Below are positions 31,649-40,419 of a stretch of DNA of 64,000 bases, one piece after another. The number at the start of each line of letters is the position of its first letter. Positions within the stretch are counted from its first letter, which is position 1. Source of the stretch: SFLA01 sp964485815 (GTDB lineage Bacteria > Bacillota > Clostridia > Oscillospirales > CAG-382); contig CAZAJX010000006.1 in assembly GCA_964485815.1 (NCBI GenBank), positions 1-64,000 on the forward strand, in the 5' to 3' direction. Under the pieces are notes generated by a model that was not told the DNA's origin, did no database searches, and saw nothing but the letters and a program-made list of their open reading frames with translations. The position numbers and the translations under genes were made by a program.

Positions 31649-34009
31649 ATGAAAAGCCGCTTTACTAAACTGACGGCTTTCATCCTTGCCATTACCCTTA
31701 CTTTACCGTTTACGGTATTTGCTGCAGCGCAGGATGAAAAAGCCGCGAGCGACGGAACCGACATCGCTTATGAACTTACAGAATTACGAAACGAATTTGA
31801 AAAACATTTCCTTATGTCGGACGGCACGGTAGTTGCCGCCACGTACGCCGAGCCGGTTAATTATTATGATAAAGCCGAAGACGTGTGGAAGGAAATCGAT
31901 AACACGCTTACACACAGTAACGGACGATACCGCAACAAAGGACACGGCGGGTTCGACGTATCATTCCGAGGAGAAAACACAGACGGAGATATGGTGGAAA
32001 TGTCAGACGGCAGCCATACGATATCCTGGACTGTTTCCGTGCAAAACGAATTCGGCAGAAAAGATACAGTAAAAAACCAAATTGATGCTTCCGTAAAACA
32101 AGAGAGAAGCGATAGCGGAAATAAATTTGCCGCAGAACGGGCAGGTTCGGCAATTAAGTATAATTCCCCTTTTTCCGGCAACAAGTTAATAAACGTAGAT
32201 TACACCGTTTCCCAGTATAAGGTTAAAGAGGATATAACCATATATTCATCCAAAGACGGAAACGCGATACACTATACTTACAACTGCGGAGAGCTTACAG
32301 CGGTTCTTAACCCTGACAACAGTATTGATTTTGTTGATCGGGAAGGCGAACCCGTATATACCGTTCATAAACCGTATATGTACGATTCCGCAGGTAACGG
32401 TTCATACGATTTCAGCATATCCTTAAAACAACAGGGCGGCGTTTGCACAGTTGTTATGACGCCTGACAAAGCTTGGCTTGATTCGGCGGACAGAGTGTAT
32501 CCCGTTGTTATTGATCCTACCGTTACAACATCAAACTATTCATCCACTTATTTTGACACTTACGTAAGTTCCGCATATCCCAACACCAATTACAGCAGTT
32601 CCGATAAACTCAACGTGGGTAATTTAAACGGCGGAACGAACAGAATATACTTATATATTAGTCCGCCCACGATCCCCACCGGCTCTCAGATATTAGATGC
32701 TCGCCTTGATATGGCTCTGGTGTACGATACGACAACGGCGGCAACATTCGATATTGCACAGATAAACTCCGGTTGGAACGTAAATTCAATAACGTATAAT
32801 AGCGCGGGCGCATATACAATTATAGAGTCAGAAGTTCTTGCCGCAAATCTCTATAGGGACGTGCTTTCGTTTAATCTGCGTTCGTACTATCAATCCTATT
32901 ACGAAAACATAACTGCCCGTTACGGGTTTGTAATAAAATATCACGATGAAACATATGATGACTTTAACGTTGTTTATTCAAATGAGTACACAGACCCCTC
33001 AAAGCATCCTATGCTGACGATAGTATACGCACCTCAAACGGAGAGCGAAAGCAACGATACTACAGCAACTGCTAACGAAATAGATATATCCCCTATCCCC
33101 GGAAGAAGCACCACCGTCCAGGGGGGCAGCTCGACAGTTCCCGGAACCTATATCGATTATGATTATTTCAAATTTACCGTTCCTAGACACGGAAAGATCA
33201 CAGTTTCGCTGACTTGCATTGGCGACGTTGATTATAACGTACACATCACATCTCACAGCATTTTCGGAACCACATCACTCGGGAATTTCACAACAGCATC
33301 GGTTTCGCCGACCGCTGCGCGAAGACGCGGAAGCACTACTTTTACTGCGACAAAAGGTGCGGTCCAAGAAGATGGAATAAACAACGATGTTTCGTCGCCT
33401 GATATAACATATTACATACGCGTTTATACAACAGATGCCAACGCATCGGATTATCTGTTACAGATAGCATACAGTTCATCGTACGCCAATCTCGATTGGA
33501 TATACCCCATTGCCGGCACTCAAAGTACGTTGAACTCCATACAGTATAATGAAATAACAAACGTTTCTTCCCCCGTGGGATACCGCACTTACGATAGCTC
33601 ATACCATCAAGGTATGGATATAAGTGTTTATAAAAAAACGCTGAAAGCTGTAGCCGATGGCGTAGTAGTTCGATATCAAGAAGATCCAAGTGCAGGAAGG
33701 CACCTCGTCATATATACGGACACCATCGATCCTCACAACAGCAGCAATCATCTCGTGGTAGTGTATATGCATATGGATAGTAAGCTCGATTCAGTAATTA
33801 TAAATCAACCGGTTGCAAAAGGGCAGGATATCGGCATTTCAGGCGACACCGGTTCTCAAGGCGCTTTTCATCTTCATTTTGAAGTATATTCAACTGCGGA
33901 ATCCGCTTCATATTGCGGCGGTCGCGTAAACTCGCGCTATACTACGTGGTTAATCAACCCTTATGAAATATATTACGACGACGTTGTGGTTTACGGAACC
34001 CCGTATTAA
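31649..34009 (+). CDS. Large secreted M23-type peptidase with DNRLRE and pre-peptidase domains
   Basis: 786 residues. Signal peptide (about 1-25, ending VFAA). An N-terminal region like that of WapA/RHS wall proteins (about 35-270; YAEPVNYYDKAEDVWKEID) precedes a DNRLRE domain (about 290-455; SSTYFDTYVSSAYPNTNYS). A PPC-like beta domain follows (about 460-610; DYDYFKFTVPRHGKITVSL), then a C-terminal M23 domain with zinc ligands His653 and Asp657 in HQGMD and His741/His743 in HLHFE. M23 enzymes cut peptide cross-links of peptidoglycan. Ribosome site AAAGGAT. It is followed by a lipoprotein gene, the same pair found in reduced form at 11304-12526. Confidence 0.87.
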   Translation: MKSRFTKLTAFILAITLTLPFTVFAAAQDEKAASDGTDIAYELTELRNEFEKHFLMSDGTVVAATYAEPVNYYDKAEDVWKEIDNTLTHSNGRYRNKGHGGFDVSFRGENTDGDMVEMSDGSHTISWTVSVQNEFGRKDTVKNQIDASVKQERSDSGNKFAAERAGSAIKYNSPFSGNKLINVDYTVSQYKVKEDITIYSSKDGNAIHYTYNCGELTAVLNPDNSIDFVDREGEPVYTVHKPYMYDSAGNGSYDFSISLKQQGGVCTVVMTPDKAWLDSADRVYPVVIDPTVTTSNYSSTYFDTYVSSAYPNTNYSSSDKLNVGNLNGGTNRIYLYISPPTIPTGSQILDARLDMALVYDTTTAATFDIAQINSGWNVNSITYNSAGAYTIIESEVLAANLYRDVLSFNLRSYYQSYYENITARYGFVIKYHDETYDDFNVVYSNEYTDPSKHPMLTIVYAPQTESESNDTTATANEIDISPIPGRSTTVQGGSSTVPGTYIDYDYFKFTVPRHGKITVSLTCIGDVDYNVHITSHSIFGTTSLGNFTTASVSPTAARRRGSTTFTATKGAVQEDGINNDVSSPDITYYIRVYTTDANASDYLLQIAYSSSYANLDWIYPIAGTQSTLNSIQYNEITNVSSPVGYRTYDSSYHQGMDISVYKKTLKAVADGVVVRYQEDPSAGRHLVIYTDTIDPHNSSNHLVVVYMHMDSKLDSVIINQPVAKGQDIGISGDTGSQGAFHLHFEVYSTAESASYCGGRVNSRYTTWLINPYEIYYDDVVVYGTPY

Positions 34010-34044
34010 GAACTTTCTTAATTCCACAAAAGGAGGGATATACA

Positions 34045-35034
34045 ATGAAAAAAATATTATTTGCAGGTTTAATTATTTTTGCATTTCTTTTAACATTTAC
34101 AGCCTGCGACACTTCGGAGCCGCCGGAGGAATCTATAATTGAGGTTTCGGATATATCCGAAACCGAGAGCACGCCCGAAAACAGCTTGCCGGAAGAAAGT
34201 ACTCCCGAAGATAGCCTGCCGGAAGAAAGTATACCCGAAACGAGCGAACCCGAAACGAGTGAGCCGGAAATCAGCGAGCCCGAAACAAGCGAGCCCGAAA
34301 CATACGTTTGGTATGGGCAGGAAGAGCTTGATCGGTGGTATGCAGAGTTTAAAGAAAGCAACGGAGGCGATACTTATGACGGAAAGCACGTGCGATACTA
34401 CTATGCAATAGACGGTAAATTTATCGACGAGATGATATCAAGTGAAATTTACGATAATCACTACAGGCCATTAGCCGAAGGCACAAAACGAATCAATATG
34501 TCTGTAATTTGTGAATATTACGGTATTGCCAAAGAAGAATATATGGAAGTGTATACTTTTGAAGACTACAAAGCACCGTACGGAGAAGCGCCTTTCGTTT
34601 TATTATGGAACATAGATTTTTACCGCTTTGATGCCATCTTTTCGGATAAGCCTTGGGATCATCCCGATTACCTGCTGCCTTTATACACTCCGCCAGAAAT
34701 AGACGATCATTATACGGAGATAGCTGACAGAAACGGATATATGAGGGACTATTATATCATAGACCGTTTGCTTATCGAATACGTCGGCGTAGATGCTTTT
34801 GAGGAATGGCTTGAAGAGAAGGAAGATATAGACCAAAACATTATTGAATTCGTTAAAGATTTCGGTATAACCCGTGAAATTTACGAAGATATATACCGTG
34901 AAACCTGTTGGAAAGAAGCAACCGAGTTGGGTCCCGGCTATTGGAAAATGCTCCCCTATAACCCCGATTACCTTTTCGGTACGGCGGAAATGCAGGAGGA
35001 ATATTTCAAGGTACATCCCTTGAACAAGGAATAA
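34045..35034 (+). CDS. Lipoprotein with Ser-Glu-Pro stalk, paralogue of the 11570 lipoprotein
   Basis: 329 residues. Lipobox FTAC (Cys near 21), then a stalk (about 25-90) of pentads such as LPEES, TPEDS and EPETS, and a C-terminal region shared with the 318-residue paralogue: HYTEIADRNGYMRDYYIIDRL, QNIIEFVKDFGITREIYEDI, NPDYLFGT and EYFKVHPLNKE. The globular middle differs more. No family recognised. It follows the M23 peptidase by 35 bases with AAAGGAGGG; the pairing with a peptidase occurs twice, which argues for a joint surface function. Ends before a strong terminator. Confidence 0.75.
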   Translation: MKKILFAGLIIFAFLLTFTACDTSEPPEESIIEVSDISETESTPENSLPEESTPEDSLPEESIPETSEPETSEPEISEPETSEPETYVWYGQEELDRWYAEFKESNGGDTYDGKHVRYYYAIDGKFIDEMISSEIYDNHYRPLAEGTKRINMSVICEYYGIAKEEYMEVYTFEDYKAPYGEAPFVLLWNIDFYRFDAIFSDKPWDHPDYLLPLYTPPEIDDHYTEIADRNGYMRDYYIIDRLLIEYVGVDAFEEWLEEKEDIDQNIIEFVKDFGITREIYEDIYRETCWKEATELGPGYWKMLPYNPDYLFGTAEMQEEYFKVHPLNKE

Positions 35035-35058
35035 AAAGCAAATCACCCAAGAAAAAAC

Positions 35059-35093
35059 GGCGAGAGGAATTCCTCTCGCCGTGTGTTTTTTTA
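35059..35093 (+). terminator. Strong terminator after cassette copy 2
   Basis: A perfect 24-bp palindrome from 35059 to 35082 (arms CGGCGAGAGGAA and TTCCTCTCGCCG) is followed by a T run. A partial CACCCAAGAAAA repeat-like stretch lies just upstream. Confidence 0.88.
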
Positions 35094-35106
35094 TTTACTT
35101 TACAAG

Positions 35107-35136
35107 CTTTTGGGGTGTTTATTTCGGGGTCCCCGC
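35107..35136. repeat. Degenerate copy of the palindromic repeat
   Basis: TTTTGGGGTG and TCGGGGTCCCCGC, the two ends of the repeat unit, are present with the inner stem lost, downstream of purC. A weak stem AAAACAAC/GTTGTTTT at 35174-35194 may terminate purC. Confidence 0.55.
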
Positions 35137-35204
35137 AAAATATCGTCAAGGACCGCGAAAACGTCTACACGCAAAAACAACCTGACGTTGTTTTGTGGGG
35201 AGTC

Positions 35205-35894
35205 TTAAAGTCCCATTTTCTCGATAAGCATTTTGGAGCAATCGAGCTGGTTGGGGATATTGCCGTTTTCATCGCGCACGCGCCAGATATCGGGAGTGAT
35301 CTCGTCCGCAACGTACATCTTGCCGTTTTCATCGTAGCCTACTTCGATCTTGAAATCGATAAGGGTGAGGTTGAGGGTTGCAAGGTATTCCTTAAGTACT
35401 TCGCCTACGCGGAGAACGATGCTCTGCGCTTCGTCATACTGACCTTCCTTAAGAAGTCCCTTCATAATGCAAAGACGCTCGCTGATAAGGGGATCGCCCT
35501 GGATATCGTCCTTAAGAGTAACCTCTGCATAAGGAGGATCGAACACGATACCCTCCTCCAGAGAGAAGCGGCGGCACATACTGCCTGCGGTATAATAACG
35601 AAGTACAAACTCCAGCTTGGGAACGGTGAGGTTGCGAACCTGCATAAGTCCCTTATCTACGTCTGCTGCGATATAGTGGGTGGGAACACCGTTTTTCTCC
35701 ATAAGCTCAAAGAAAAACTTGGAGATTGCAAGACCGATCTTGCCCTTGCCCTCTACGCTTCCGCCGACTGTGTTGGAGCCGGGATCGAACACGCCGTTTT
35801 CACCTGTCATACTGTCCTTGAACAGAAGGTGAACTATATTCTTTTCCTCATCAAGTAAAACGTCCTTTGTTTTGCCGGTGTAAAGTGTCTTCAT
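35205..35894 (-). CDS. purC: Phosphoribosylaminoimidazole-succinocarboxamide synthase
   Basis: 229 residues, the normal length of SAICAR synthetase, which joins CAIR with aspartate using ATP in purine synthesis. Visible: LYTGKTKDVLL (ATP-site start), LLFKDSMTGENG, ELMEKNGVPTHYI, LEFVLRYYTAGSMCRR, LIDFKIEVGYDENG and DEITPDIWRV. The start is ATG at MKTLYTG; the longer frame has no ribosome site. It stands alone, not in a purine cluster, under its own promoter. No purine riboswitch is visible in the short leader. Confidence 0.95.
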   Translation of the reverse strand: MKTLYTGKTKDVLLDEEKNIVHLLFKDSMTGENGVFDPGSNTVGGSVEGKGKIGLAISKFFFELMEKNGVPTHYIAADVDKGLMQVRNLTVPKLEFVLRYYTAGSMCRRFSLEEGIVFDPPYAEVTLKDDIQGDPLISERLCIMKGLLKEGQYDEAQSIVLRVGEVLKEYLATLNLTLIDFKIEVGYDENGKMYVADEITPDIWRVRDENGNIPNQLDCSKMLIEKMGL

Positions 35895-35952
35895 ACTTCG
35901 TAAAACCTTCTTTTTATCATAGATTTTGTTTATTATCCCAATAGAACGATTA

Positions 35953-35981
35953 ATTATATCACAGCACTGAAAATTTGACAA
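35953..35981 (-). promoter_or_regulatory. Promoter of purC
   Basis: Minus strand: TTGTCA (35976-35981), 17 bases, TATAAT (35953-35958). Confidence 0.8.
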
Positions 35982-36026
35982 GTGCGTGTAATAAAAAATT
36001 TTAAAGCAGTATATAAAAATTTTTAG

Positions 36027-36713
36027 TTATTTTATCTTTTTGGCTTTGCTTTTTACTATTTTGTTATATATCATAAGCCCGATAACGCTTATCACACCCG
36101 TTATCCCGTACAAAAGCAGAGCGTGAAGATAATTTCCTTCCCCAAGCAAATGTCCGCCGAAGGTTGATGATATTACCGACGGAAAGCGGGCAACCAGAGA
36201 GATGCACAGAAAATCTGTGATCTTTATATCCGTAAGCCCTGCGAAATACGTAAGCAGGTCTTTGGGCGTACCCGGAATGAAAAATAAAATAAATATTAAA
36301 AAGTTCCGCTTTTTGGAGGTATTTAAAAATTTAAACTCGTTTATCTTTTCTCTTGAAACGAACACTTCTACCAAACGCATGCCGAAACGGCGGGTGAGCA
36401 AAAATATGAGTGCCGATGCGGCGGCAACGCCGATATAGCAAATTACCGTTCCCAAAAGAGGTCCGAATGCGTATCCTGCGGCGGTTTCCACCACCTCACC
36501 GGGAATGAGGGCGATGAACACCTGCAAAAACTGTATTCCCAAAAGCACCAGCCAGCCCCAGTGCCCAAAGGAGCGTATGTAATCCCTGAACTCCTCTTCC
36601 GAAAAAGAATCAAGCCATTTCCACACGAAAAGAGTGGCAAGCAATGCAAGAATTATAACTACAGCCAAGGAAAGGATGGCGAGTATTTTCTTTGTTTTTT
36701 CGGTTTTGTTCAT
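36027..36713 (-). CDS. TVP38/TMEM64-family membrane protein
   Basis: 228 residues with about six helices of the DedA/VTT superfamily. FIPGTPKDLLTYFAGLT is the conserved re-entrant motif of TVP38/TMEM64 proteins, and IPGEVVETAAGYAFGPLLGT the first half of the fold. Eukaryotic relatives are lipid scramblases; bacterial members affect membrane homeostasis. It starts one base after the stop of the upstream sugar-isomerase-like gene, so both are co-transcribed, with no clear functional link. Confidence 0.88.
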   Translation of the reverse strand: MNKTEKTKKILAILSLAVVIILALLATLFVWKWLDSFSEEEFRDYIRSFGHWGWLVLLGIQFLQVFIALIPGEVVETAAGYAFGPLLGTVICYIGVAAASALIFLLTRRFGMRLVEVFVSREKINEFKFLNTSKKRNFLIFILFFIPGTPKDLLTYFAGLTDIKITDFLCISLVARFPSVISSTFGGHLLGEGNYLHALLLYGITGVISVIGLMIYNKIVKSKAKKIK

Positions 36714-36714
36714 A

Positions 36715-37524
36715 TTATTTCATGTATTCCCTTATTTTTTCAAAATCGCGGTTGAGAGATTCAAAATCAATAACACCGTTTTCATCAAAGGAGGTGGCTT
36801 CCACGGTAAAATCGCCAACGTACTTTTGCTCTTTCAAATACGCAAAAAGCTTGTCAAAATCCACGTTGCCTTCGCCCATATGCAAAGTCATTAAGTTTGA
36901 CCAATCCATATATCCCCCGCCGTAATCGTTTATATGAAAATGCTTTATGCGGTTAAAAACCTCGATATTTTCGTAAAGCTTTTCGGTCTGATCATGGAAC
37001 TGGGACATTTTCGTATCAAAAGTAAAGGAAATATGAGGGTATTTTTGTACCAAGGAAACGAGGTGGGTAAAGGGGTCGAAATGATTACACACCACGTTTT
37101 CCACCGTTAAAAGCAGACCGTGGGACTGGGAAATTTCGTAAAGACGCTCGTACACCTCCATATTGTGGGGTATATCTTTATCCGAATCCAGCCCGCTCCA
37201 CAAATGAAGTACCAGCTTTTCGGAACCTATATCCTTTGCAAGAGCGCAGTTTATCTCAAAAAGCTCCAATGCTTTTTGAGTGTCCCCTTCCCCGTTACGG
37301 CTTATAAGGTTTCCCCCCTGCTTTTCTATATGGAAAACGGGAAAGGATGCTCCCGTACCCAAAACGACCTTTTTTACTTCGTCTATCTTATCGTACCAGG
37401 TGCTGTACATCATAAATTCAAATCCGTCGCAATTAAGCTTGCGGACACACTCTTCAAGCAGATATATATTTCTTCCGTTGGGTCTGCCGATAACGGCGCC
37501 CGTGGAACACAGTATACGGTTCAT
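36715..37524 (-). CDS. Sugar phosphate isomerase/epimerase-like TIM barrel (AP endonuclease 2 fold)
   Basis: 269 residues of the xylose-isomerase-like TIM-barrel family. Probable metal-binding residues lie at strand ends: VFHIE, LVLHLW, LTVENV (Glu), FTFDTKM (Asp), KHFHINDYGG (His and Asp) and FTVEATSF (Glu). The family includes sugar epimerases, inosose enzymes and endonuclease IV; the overall pattern fits the epimerase side. Substrate unknown. GGAGGG precedes the ATG. First gene of a two-gene operon with the TVP38 protein, divergent from sdpR. Confidence 0.82.
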   Translation of the reverse strand: MNRILCSTGAVIGRPNGRNIYLLEECVRKLNCDGFEFMMYSTWYDKIDEVKKVVLGTGASFPVFHIEKQGGNLISRNGEGDTQKALELFEINCALAKDIGSEKLVLHLWSGLDSDKDIPHNMEVYERLYEISQSHGLLLTVENVVCNHFDPFTHLVSLVQKYPHISFTFDTKMSQFHDQTEKLYENIEVFNRIKHFHINDYGGGYMDWSNLMTLHMGEGNVDFDKLFAYLKEQKYVGDFTVEATSFDENGVIDFESLNRDFEKIREYMK

Positions 37525-37547
37525 AAAAATCCCTCCGTCTATGCCCC

Positions 37548-37576
37548 ATTATACCCCCAAAAGGGGCAAAATTCAA
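37548..37576 (-). promoter_or_regulatory. Promoter of the sugar isomerase-TVP38 operon
   Basis: Minus strand: TTGAAT (37571-37576), 17 bases, TATAAT (37548-37553). Confidence 0.8.
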
Positions 37577-37609
37577 TATAATATGCAAAAAATGGCACCT
37601 TTTCTCCTC

Positions 37610-37638
37610 TTGACAGCACAAAAATACTGTGATACAAT
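37610..37638 (+). promoter_or_regulatory. Promoter of the sdpR-sdpI-ABC operon
   Basis: TTGACA (37610-37615), 17 bases, TACAAT (37633-37638), followed directly by a palindrome over the transcription start. Confidence 0.88.
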
Positions 37639-37639
37639 A

Positions 37640-37661
37640 CATTTAACAATTAAGTTAAATG
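37640..37661. promoter_or_regulatory. Likely SdpR operator
   Basis: CATTTAAC (37640-37647) and GTTAAATG (37654-37661) form a perfect inverted repeat around AATTAA, beginning two bases after the -10 box. This is the size and place expected for autorepression by the ArsR-type protein encoded next. Confidence 0.75.
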
Positions 37662-37679
37662 TTAAACGAGGTGTATAAA

Positions 37680-37964
37680 TTGGGCTTACAGCATACGTTA
37701 AAGGCGCTTGCCGACCCGACGCGGCGTGAAATACTGAATATGCTTAAAGAGGGGCGGAAATCCGCAGGAGAAATATGCGAGCGGTTTTCTGTTACGGGAG
37801 CGGCGGTTTCAAGACATCTTTCGGTGCTGAAGGAAGCGGATCTTATAAGAGATACCCGCGAGGGAAAGTATATATATTACGAGCTGAACGCGTCCGTGCT
37901 GGAAGAAATTATGCTGTGGATAACAGACCTGAAAGGAGAAAGCGGTAATGATAAAAAAGAATAA
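37680..37964 (+). CDS. sdpR: ArsR-family regulator, SdpR-like
   Basis: 94 residues, all winged helix: LKALADPTRREILNMLKEG, then SAGEICERFSVTGAAVSRHLSVLKEADLIRD across the recognition helix, and YYELN in the wing. It lacks the Cys pairs of metal-sensing ArsR proteins, and its neighbour is an SdpI-type membrane protein, as in Bacillus sdpRI, where SdpR represses its own operon until SdpI sequesters it. The start is TTG seven bases after GAGG; an ATG seven codons earlier sits inside the operator. It overlaps sdpI by 17 bases. Confidence 0.85.
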   Translation: MGLQHTLKALADPTRREILNMLKEGRKSAGEICERFSVTGAAVSRHLSVLKEADLIRDTREGKYIYYELNASVLEEIMLWITDLKGESGNDKKE

Positions 37965-38589
37965 AATAACCCTTATATTTGCTTCGGTTTTAACCCTTTT
38001 ACCCGTGATCGCGGGAGTTATACTTTGGGATAAACTGCCCCAAAAGCTGCCCATACACTGGAATTTTGCGGGGGAAGCGGATTCTTACGGGGGAAAAGCC
38101 TTTTTTGTGTTCGGTATGCCTCTTATAATGCTTGCCCTTTTGTGGATATGTGCGGTTATAACCTCTTTTGACAAGAGCAATAAAAACCAAAACGCAAAGG
38201 TTATCCGTATGGTTTTATGGATAGTGCCCGTGCTGTCCTGCGTGTTGGACGGCGCCACCTATATTGCGGTACTGAATGACGGAAAAATCTCTCTTTCTCT
38301 TGTGAATATAATTATCGGCTTAATGTTTATTATAATGGGCAATTATCTGCCAAAATGCAAGCAGAACAAAACTATCGGCATAAAGATAAAGTGGACACTC
38401 GAAAACGAAGAAAACTGGCAAGCTACACACCGCGTAGGTGGAATAGTGTGGTTTTTCACGGGAATTGCCCTGCTTATATCTGCGTTGCTTCCTCAGACTG
38501 CGGCAGGTGCTGTAATGATCGCCGCCATAGTGATTGCCGTTTTGGTGCCCACCGTATACTCATACGTTTATTACAAAAAGACAAAGTAA
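37948..38589 (+). CDS. sdpI: SdpI-family membrane protein
   Basis: 213 residues with about six helices. A DUF1648 start (PQKLPIHWNFAGEADSYGGK) is followed by the SdpI core with IGLMFIIMGNYLPKCKQNKTIGIK and TLENEENWQATHRVGG, both signature segments. In Bacillus, SdpI gives immunity to the SdpC toxin and takes SdpR to the membrane. No sdpC-like toxin gene is visible here, so this may be an orphan immunity or sensing module. AAAGGAG lies inside the end of sdpR. Confidence 0.88.
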   Translation: MIKKNKITLIFASVLTLLPVIAGVILWDKLPQKLPIHWNFAGEADSYGGKAFFVFGMPLIMLALLWICAVITSFDKSNKNQNAKVIRMVLWIVPVLSCVLDGATYIAVLNDGKISLSLVNIIIGLMFIIMGNYLPKCKQNKTIGIKIKWTLENEENWQATHRVGGIVWFFTGIALLISALLPQTAAGAVMIAAIVIAVLVPTVYSYVYYKKTK

Positions 38590-38612
38590 CCTGAAGTTCG
38601 GAGAAATTAACA

Positions 38613-39491
38613 ATGAACGTTATAAAAACCACCGCATTAACAAAATATTACGGCACTTCCCGTGGAATTATCGACGTTGACCTAACGGTTGCAAAGGGGG
38701 ATTTCTTTGGATTTATCGGGCCCAATGGCGCAGGAAAAAGCACCACCATACGCGCCCTTCTGGGACTTATATCCCCCACCTCCGGCAAGGCGGAGATATT
38801 CGGCAAGGATATACAAAAAGATAAAACGGAAATCCTTTCCAAGGTGGGATATCTCCCCTCCGAAATGGGATTTTACGGAAATATGCGGGTTAAGGAAATG
38901 CTGTCCTTAAGCGCAAAATTAAGAAAGCAAAACTGCGAAGCCGAAGCGAAAATACTTTGCGAAAGGCTTGATCTGGACGCGGAAAAGCGTATTGGCGAAT
39001 TATCCTTGGGAAACAGAAAAAAGGTAGGTATAATCTGCGCTTTACAGCACAAGCCCGAGCTTTATATACTTGACGAACCCACAAGCGGGCTGGACCCCTT
39101 GATGCAAAGAGAGTTTTACACCATAATGCAGGAAAGAAACGCCGAGGGGGCTACGGTATTTTTATCCTCCCACGTGCTGTCCGAGGTAAGCCGTTATTGC
39201 AATCACGCCGCCATTATCCGCGAGGGCAGGCTGTTGGTAACCGATTCCGTTGCAAATCTTGGCAACACGGGTGTAAAGCGTATATCCCTGCGGGGCGTTA
39301 AGAATACGCCCGCGCTTACAGACGTAAAGGATATGAAAAAAGAAAACGATAATATAAGCTTTTTATACGGCGGAAAAGCGGAAGCGCTTATAAAAGCTCT
39401 TGCGCAGGCAAGCTTTGAGGATATAAGCATAACCGATCCGGATCTGGACGAGGTATTTATGCACTACTACGTAAAAGAGGAAAGCAAATGA
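38613..39491 (+). CDS. ABC transporter ATP-binding protein
   Basis: 292 residues of the CcmA/YxlF-type exporter ATPases: Walker A GPNGAGKST (about 35-43), signature LSLGNRKKVG, Walker B LYILDEPTSGLD and the switch His in LSSHVL. A C-terminal extension with LDEVFMHYY follows. It serves a small membrane permease encoded directly after it (ATGA overlap). GGAG lies before the ATG, 23 bases after sdpI, so the pump is part of the SdpR-regulated unit. Confidence 0.92.
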   Translation: MNVIKTTALTKYYGTSRGIIDVDLTVAKGDFFGFIGPNGAGKSTTIRALLGLISPTSGKAEIFGKDIQKDKTEILSKVGYLPSEMGFYGNMRVKEMLSLSAKLRKQNCEAEAKILCERLDLDAEKRIGELSLGNRKKVGIICALQHKPELYILDEPTSGLDPLMQREFYTIMQERNAEGATVFLSSHVLSEVSRYCNHAAIIREGRLLVTDSVANLGNTGVKRISLRGVKNTPALTDVKDMKKENDNISFLYGGKAEALIKALAQASFEDISITDPDLDEVFMHYYVKEESK

Positions 39492-40272
39492 CCGTCTTTT
39501 ACACGAGTTAAAGCAAAACAGAATATCGCTTACGGTATGGTCGGCTGTCATCGCCTTTATGCTGGGAGTGAGTATACTTATATATCCCGAAATGGCTTCC
39601 CAGATGGGAGATATATCGGATATGTTTGCGAATATGGGCGCGTTTTCCGATGCCTTCGGAATGGACCAATTAAACTTCGGCGAGTTTATGGGGTATTTCG
39701 GCGTGGAGTGCGGAAACGTGCTGGGGCTGGGCGGTCCTATCTTTGCCGCCATAACCGCGGTTGTCGCCTTGGCAAAGGAAGAAAAGAACAAAACGGCGGA
39801 ATTTTTACTTACCCACCCCATTTCCCGCAAGAGAATTATTACGGAAAAGCTGTTTGCGGTAATTACACAGATAACCGTGCTGAACCTATCGGTTATGGCG
39901 GTTTCCTGCATCGCCGCGGCGGTTATCGGCGAAGATCCCGAATGGGGCAAGCTTGCGCTTATCTTTCTGGCATACTTTTTGCTTGATCTTGAAGTGGCGT
40001 TTATATGCTTCGGGCTGTCTGCGTTTTTGCGCAGAGGCGGCTTTGCGGTTTCCCTGGGAATTACCATGGCGTTTTATTTTATGAACATACTCGCCAACAT
40101 CACCGACGAAATAGAATTCCTAAAATATATAACCCCTTACTGCTATACCGACAGCGGATATATAATCAATAAAGGCGCGTTGGATATAAAATATATGTGG
40201 GTTGGTATGATTTTCGCCGCCGCGGGAATTGTTACCGCGTACACGGTTTACACAAAAAAGGATATAAAGTAA
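39488..40272 (+). pseudogene. ABC transporter permease, frameshifted near its start
   Basis: The natural start ATG (39488) overlaps the ATPase stop, but its frame ends after seven codons (MTVFYTS). Shifting by one base after MTVF gives LHELKQNRISLTVWSAVIAFMLGVSI, an ordinary permease N-terminus, continuing open to the stop. One missing T in the T run at 39496-39499 explains it. The rest has about six helices and the ABC-2 type features EEKNKTAEFLLTHPISRKRI and ITEKLFAVIT. It is either a sequencing or assembly error or a recent inactivation; a downstream restart would lose the first helix. Confidence 0.8.
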
Positions 40273-40274
40273 TT

Positions 40275-40360
40275 CGCCCCTAAAATCCTGCAGATTTTTG
40301 GGGACCCCAAAAAAATCACCCCTAAAATCCTGCAGATTTTTGGGGACCCCGAAAAAGGTT
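40275..40360. repeat. Two tandem 42-bp palindromic repeat units
   Basis: CCCC starts at 40277 and 40319. Each unit reads CCCCTAAAATC, CTGCAG, ATTTTTGGGGACCCC, in the opposite orientation to the arrays at 10889 and 29851 but again downstream of a stop codon. Confidence 0.88.
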
Positions 40361-40372
40361 ACACCAAAAAAC

Positions 40373-40416
40373 AAGAGCAAGAATAAAGGTTTTTCCTTTT
40401 ACTCTTGCTCTTTTTA
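40373..40416. terminator. Bidirectional terminator
   Basis: AAGAGCAAGA (40373-40382) pairs with TCTTGCTCTT (40403-40412), with an inner AAAGG/CCTTT stem and a T run, between converging genes. Confidence 0.85.
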
Positions 40417-40419
40417 ATT

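Larger units (their letters stand above)
31344..31757 (+). repeat. Duplicated promoter-leader-signal-peptide segment, copy 2
   Basis: Counterpart of 11011-11412, with the same order of AT-rich stretch, GCATATGC palindrome, promoter, long leader and signal-peptide codons. The gene-free stretch 31320-31648 consists of this segment only. Confidence 0.9.
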
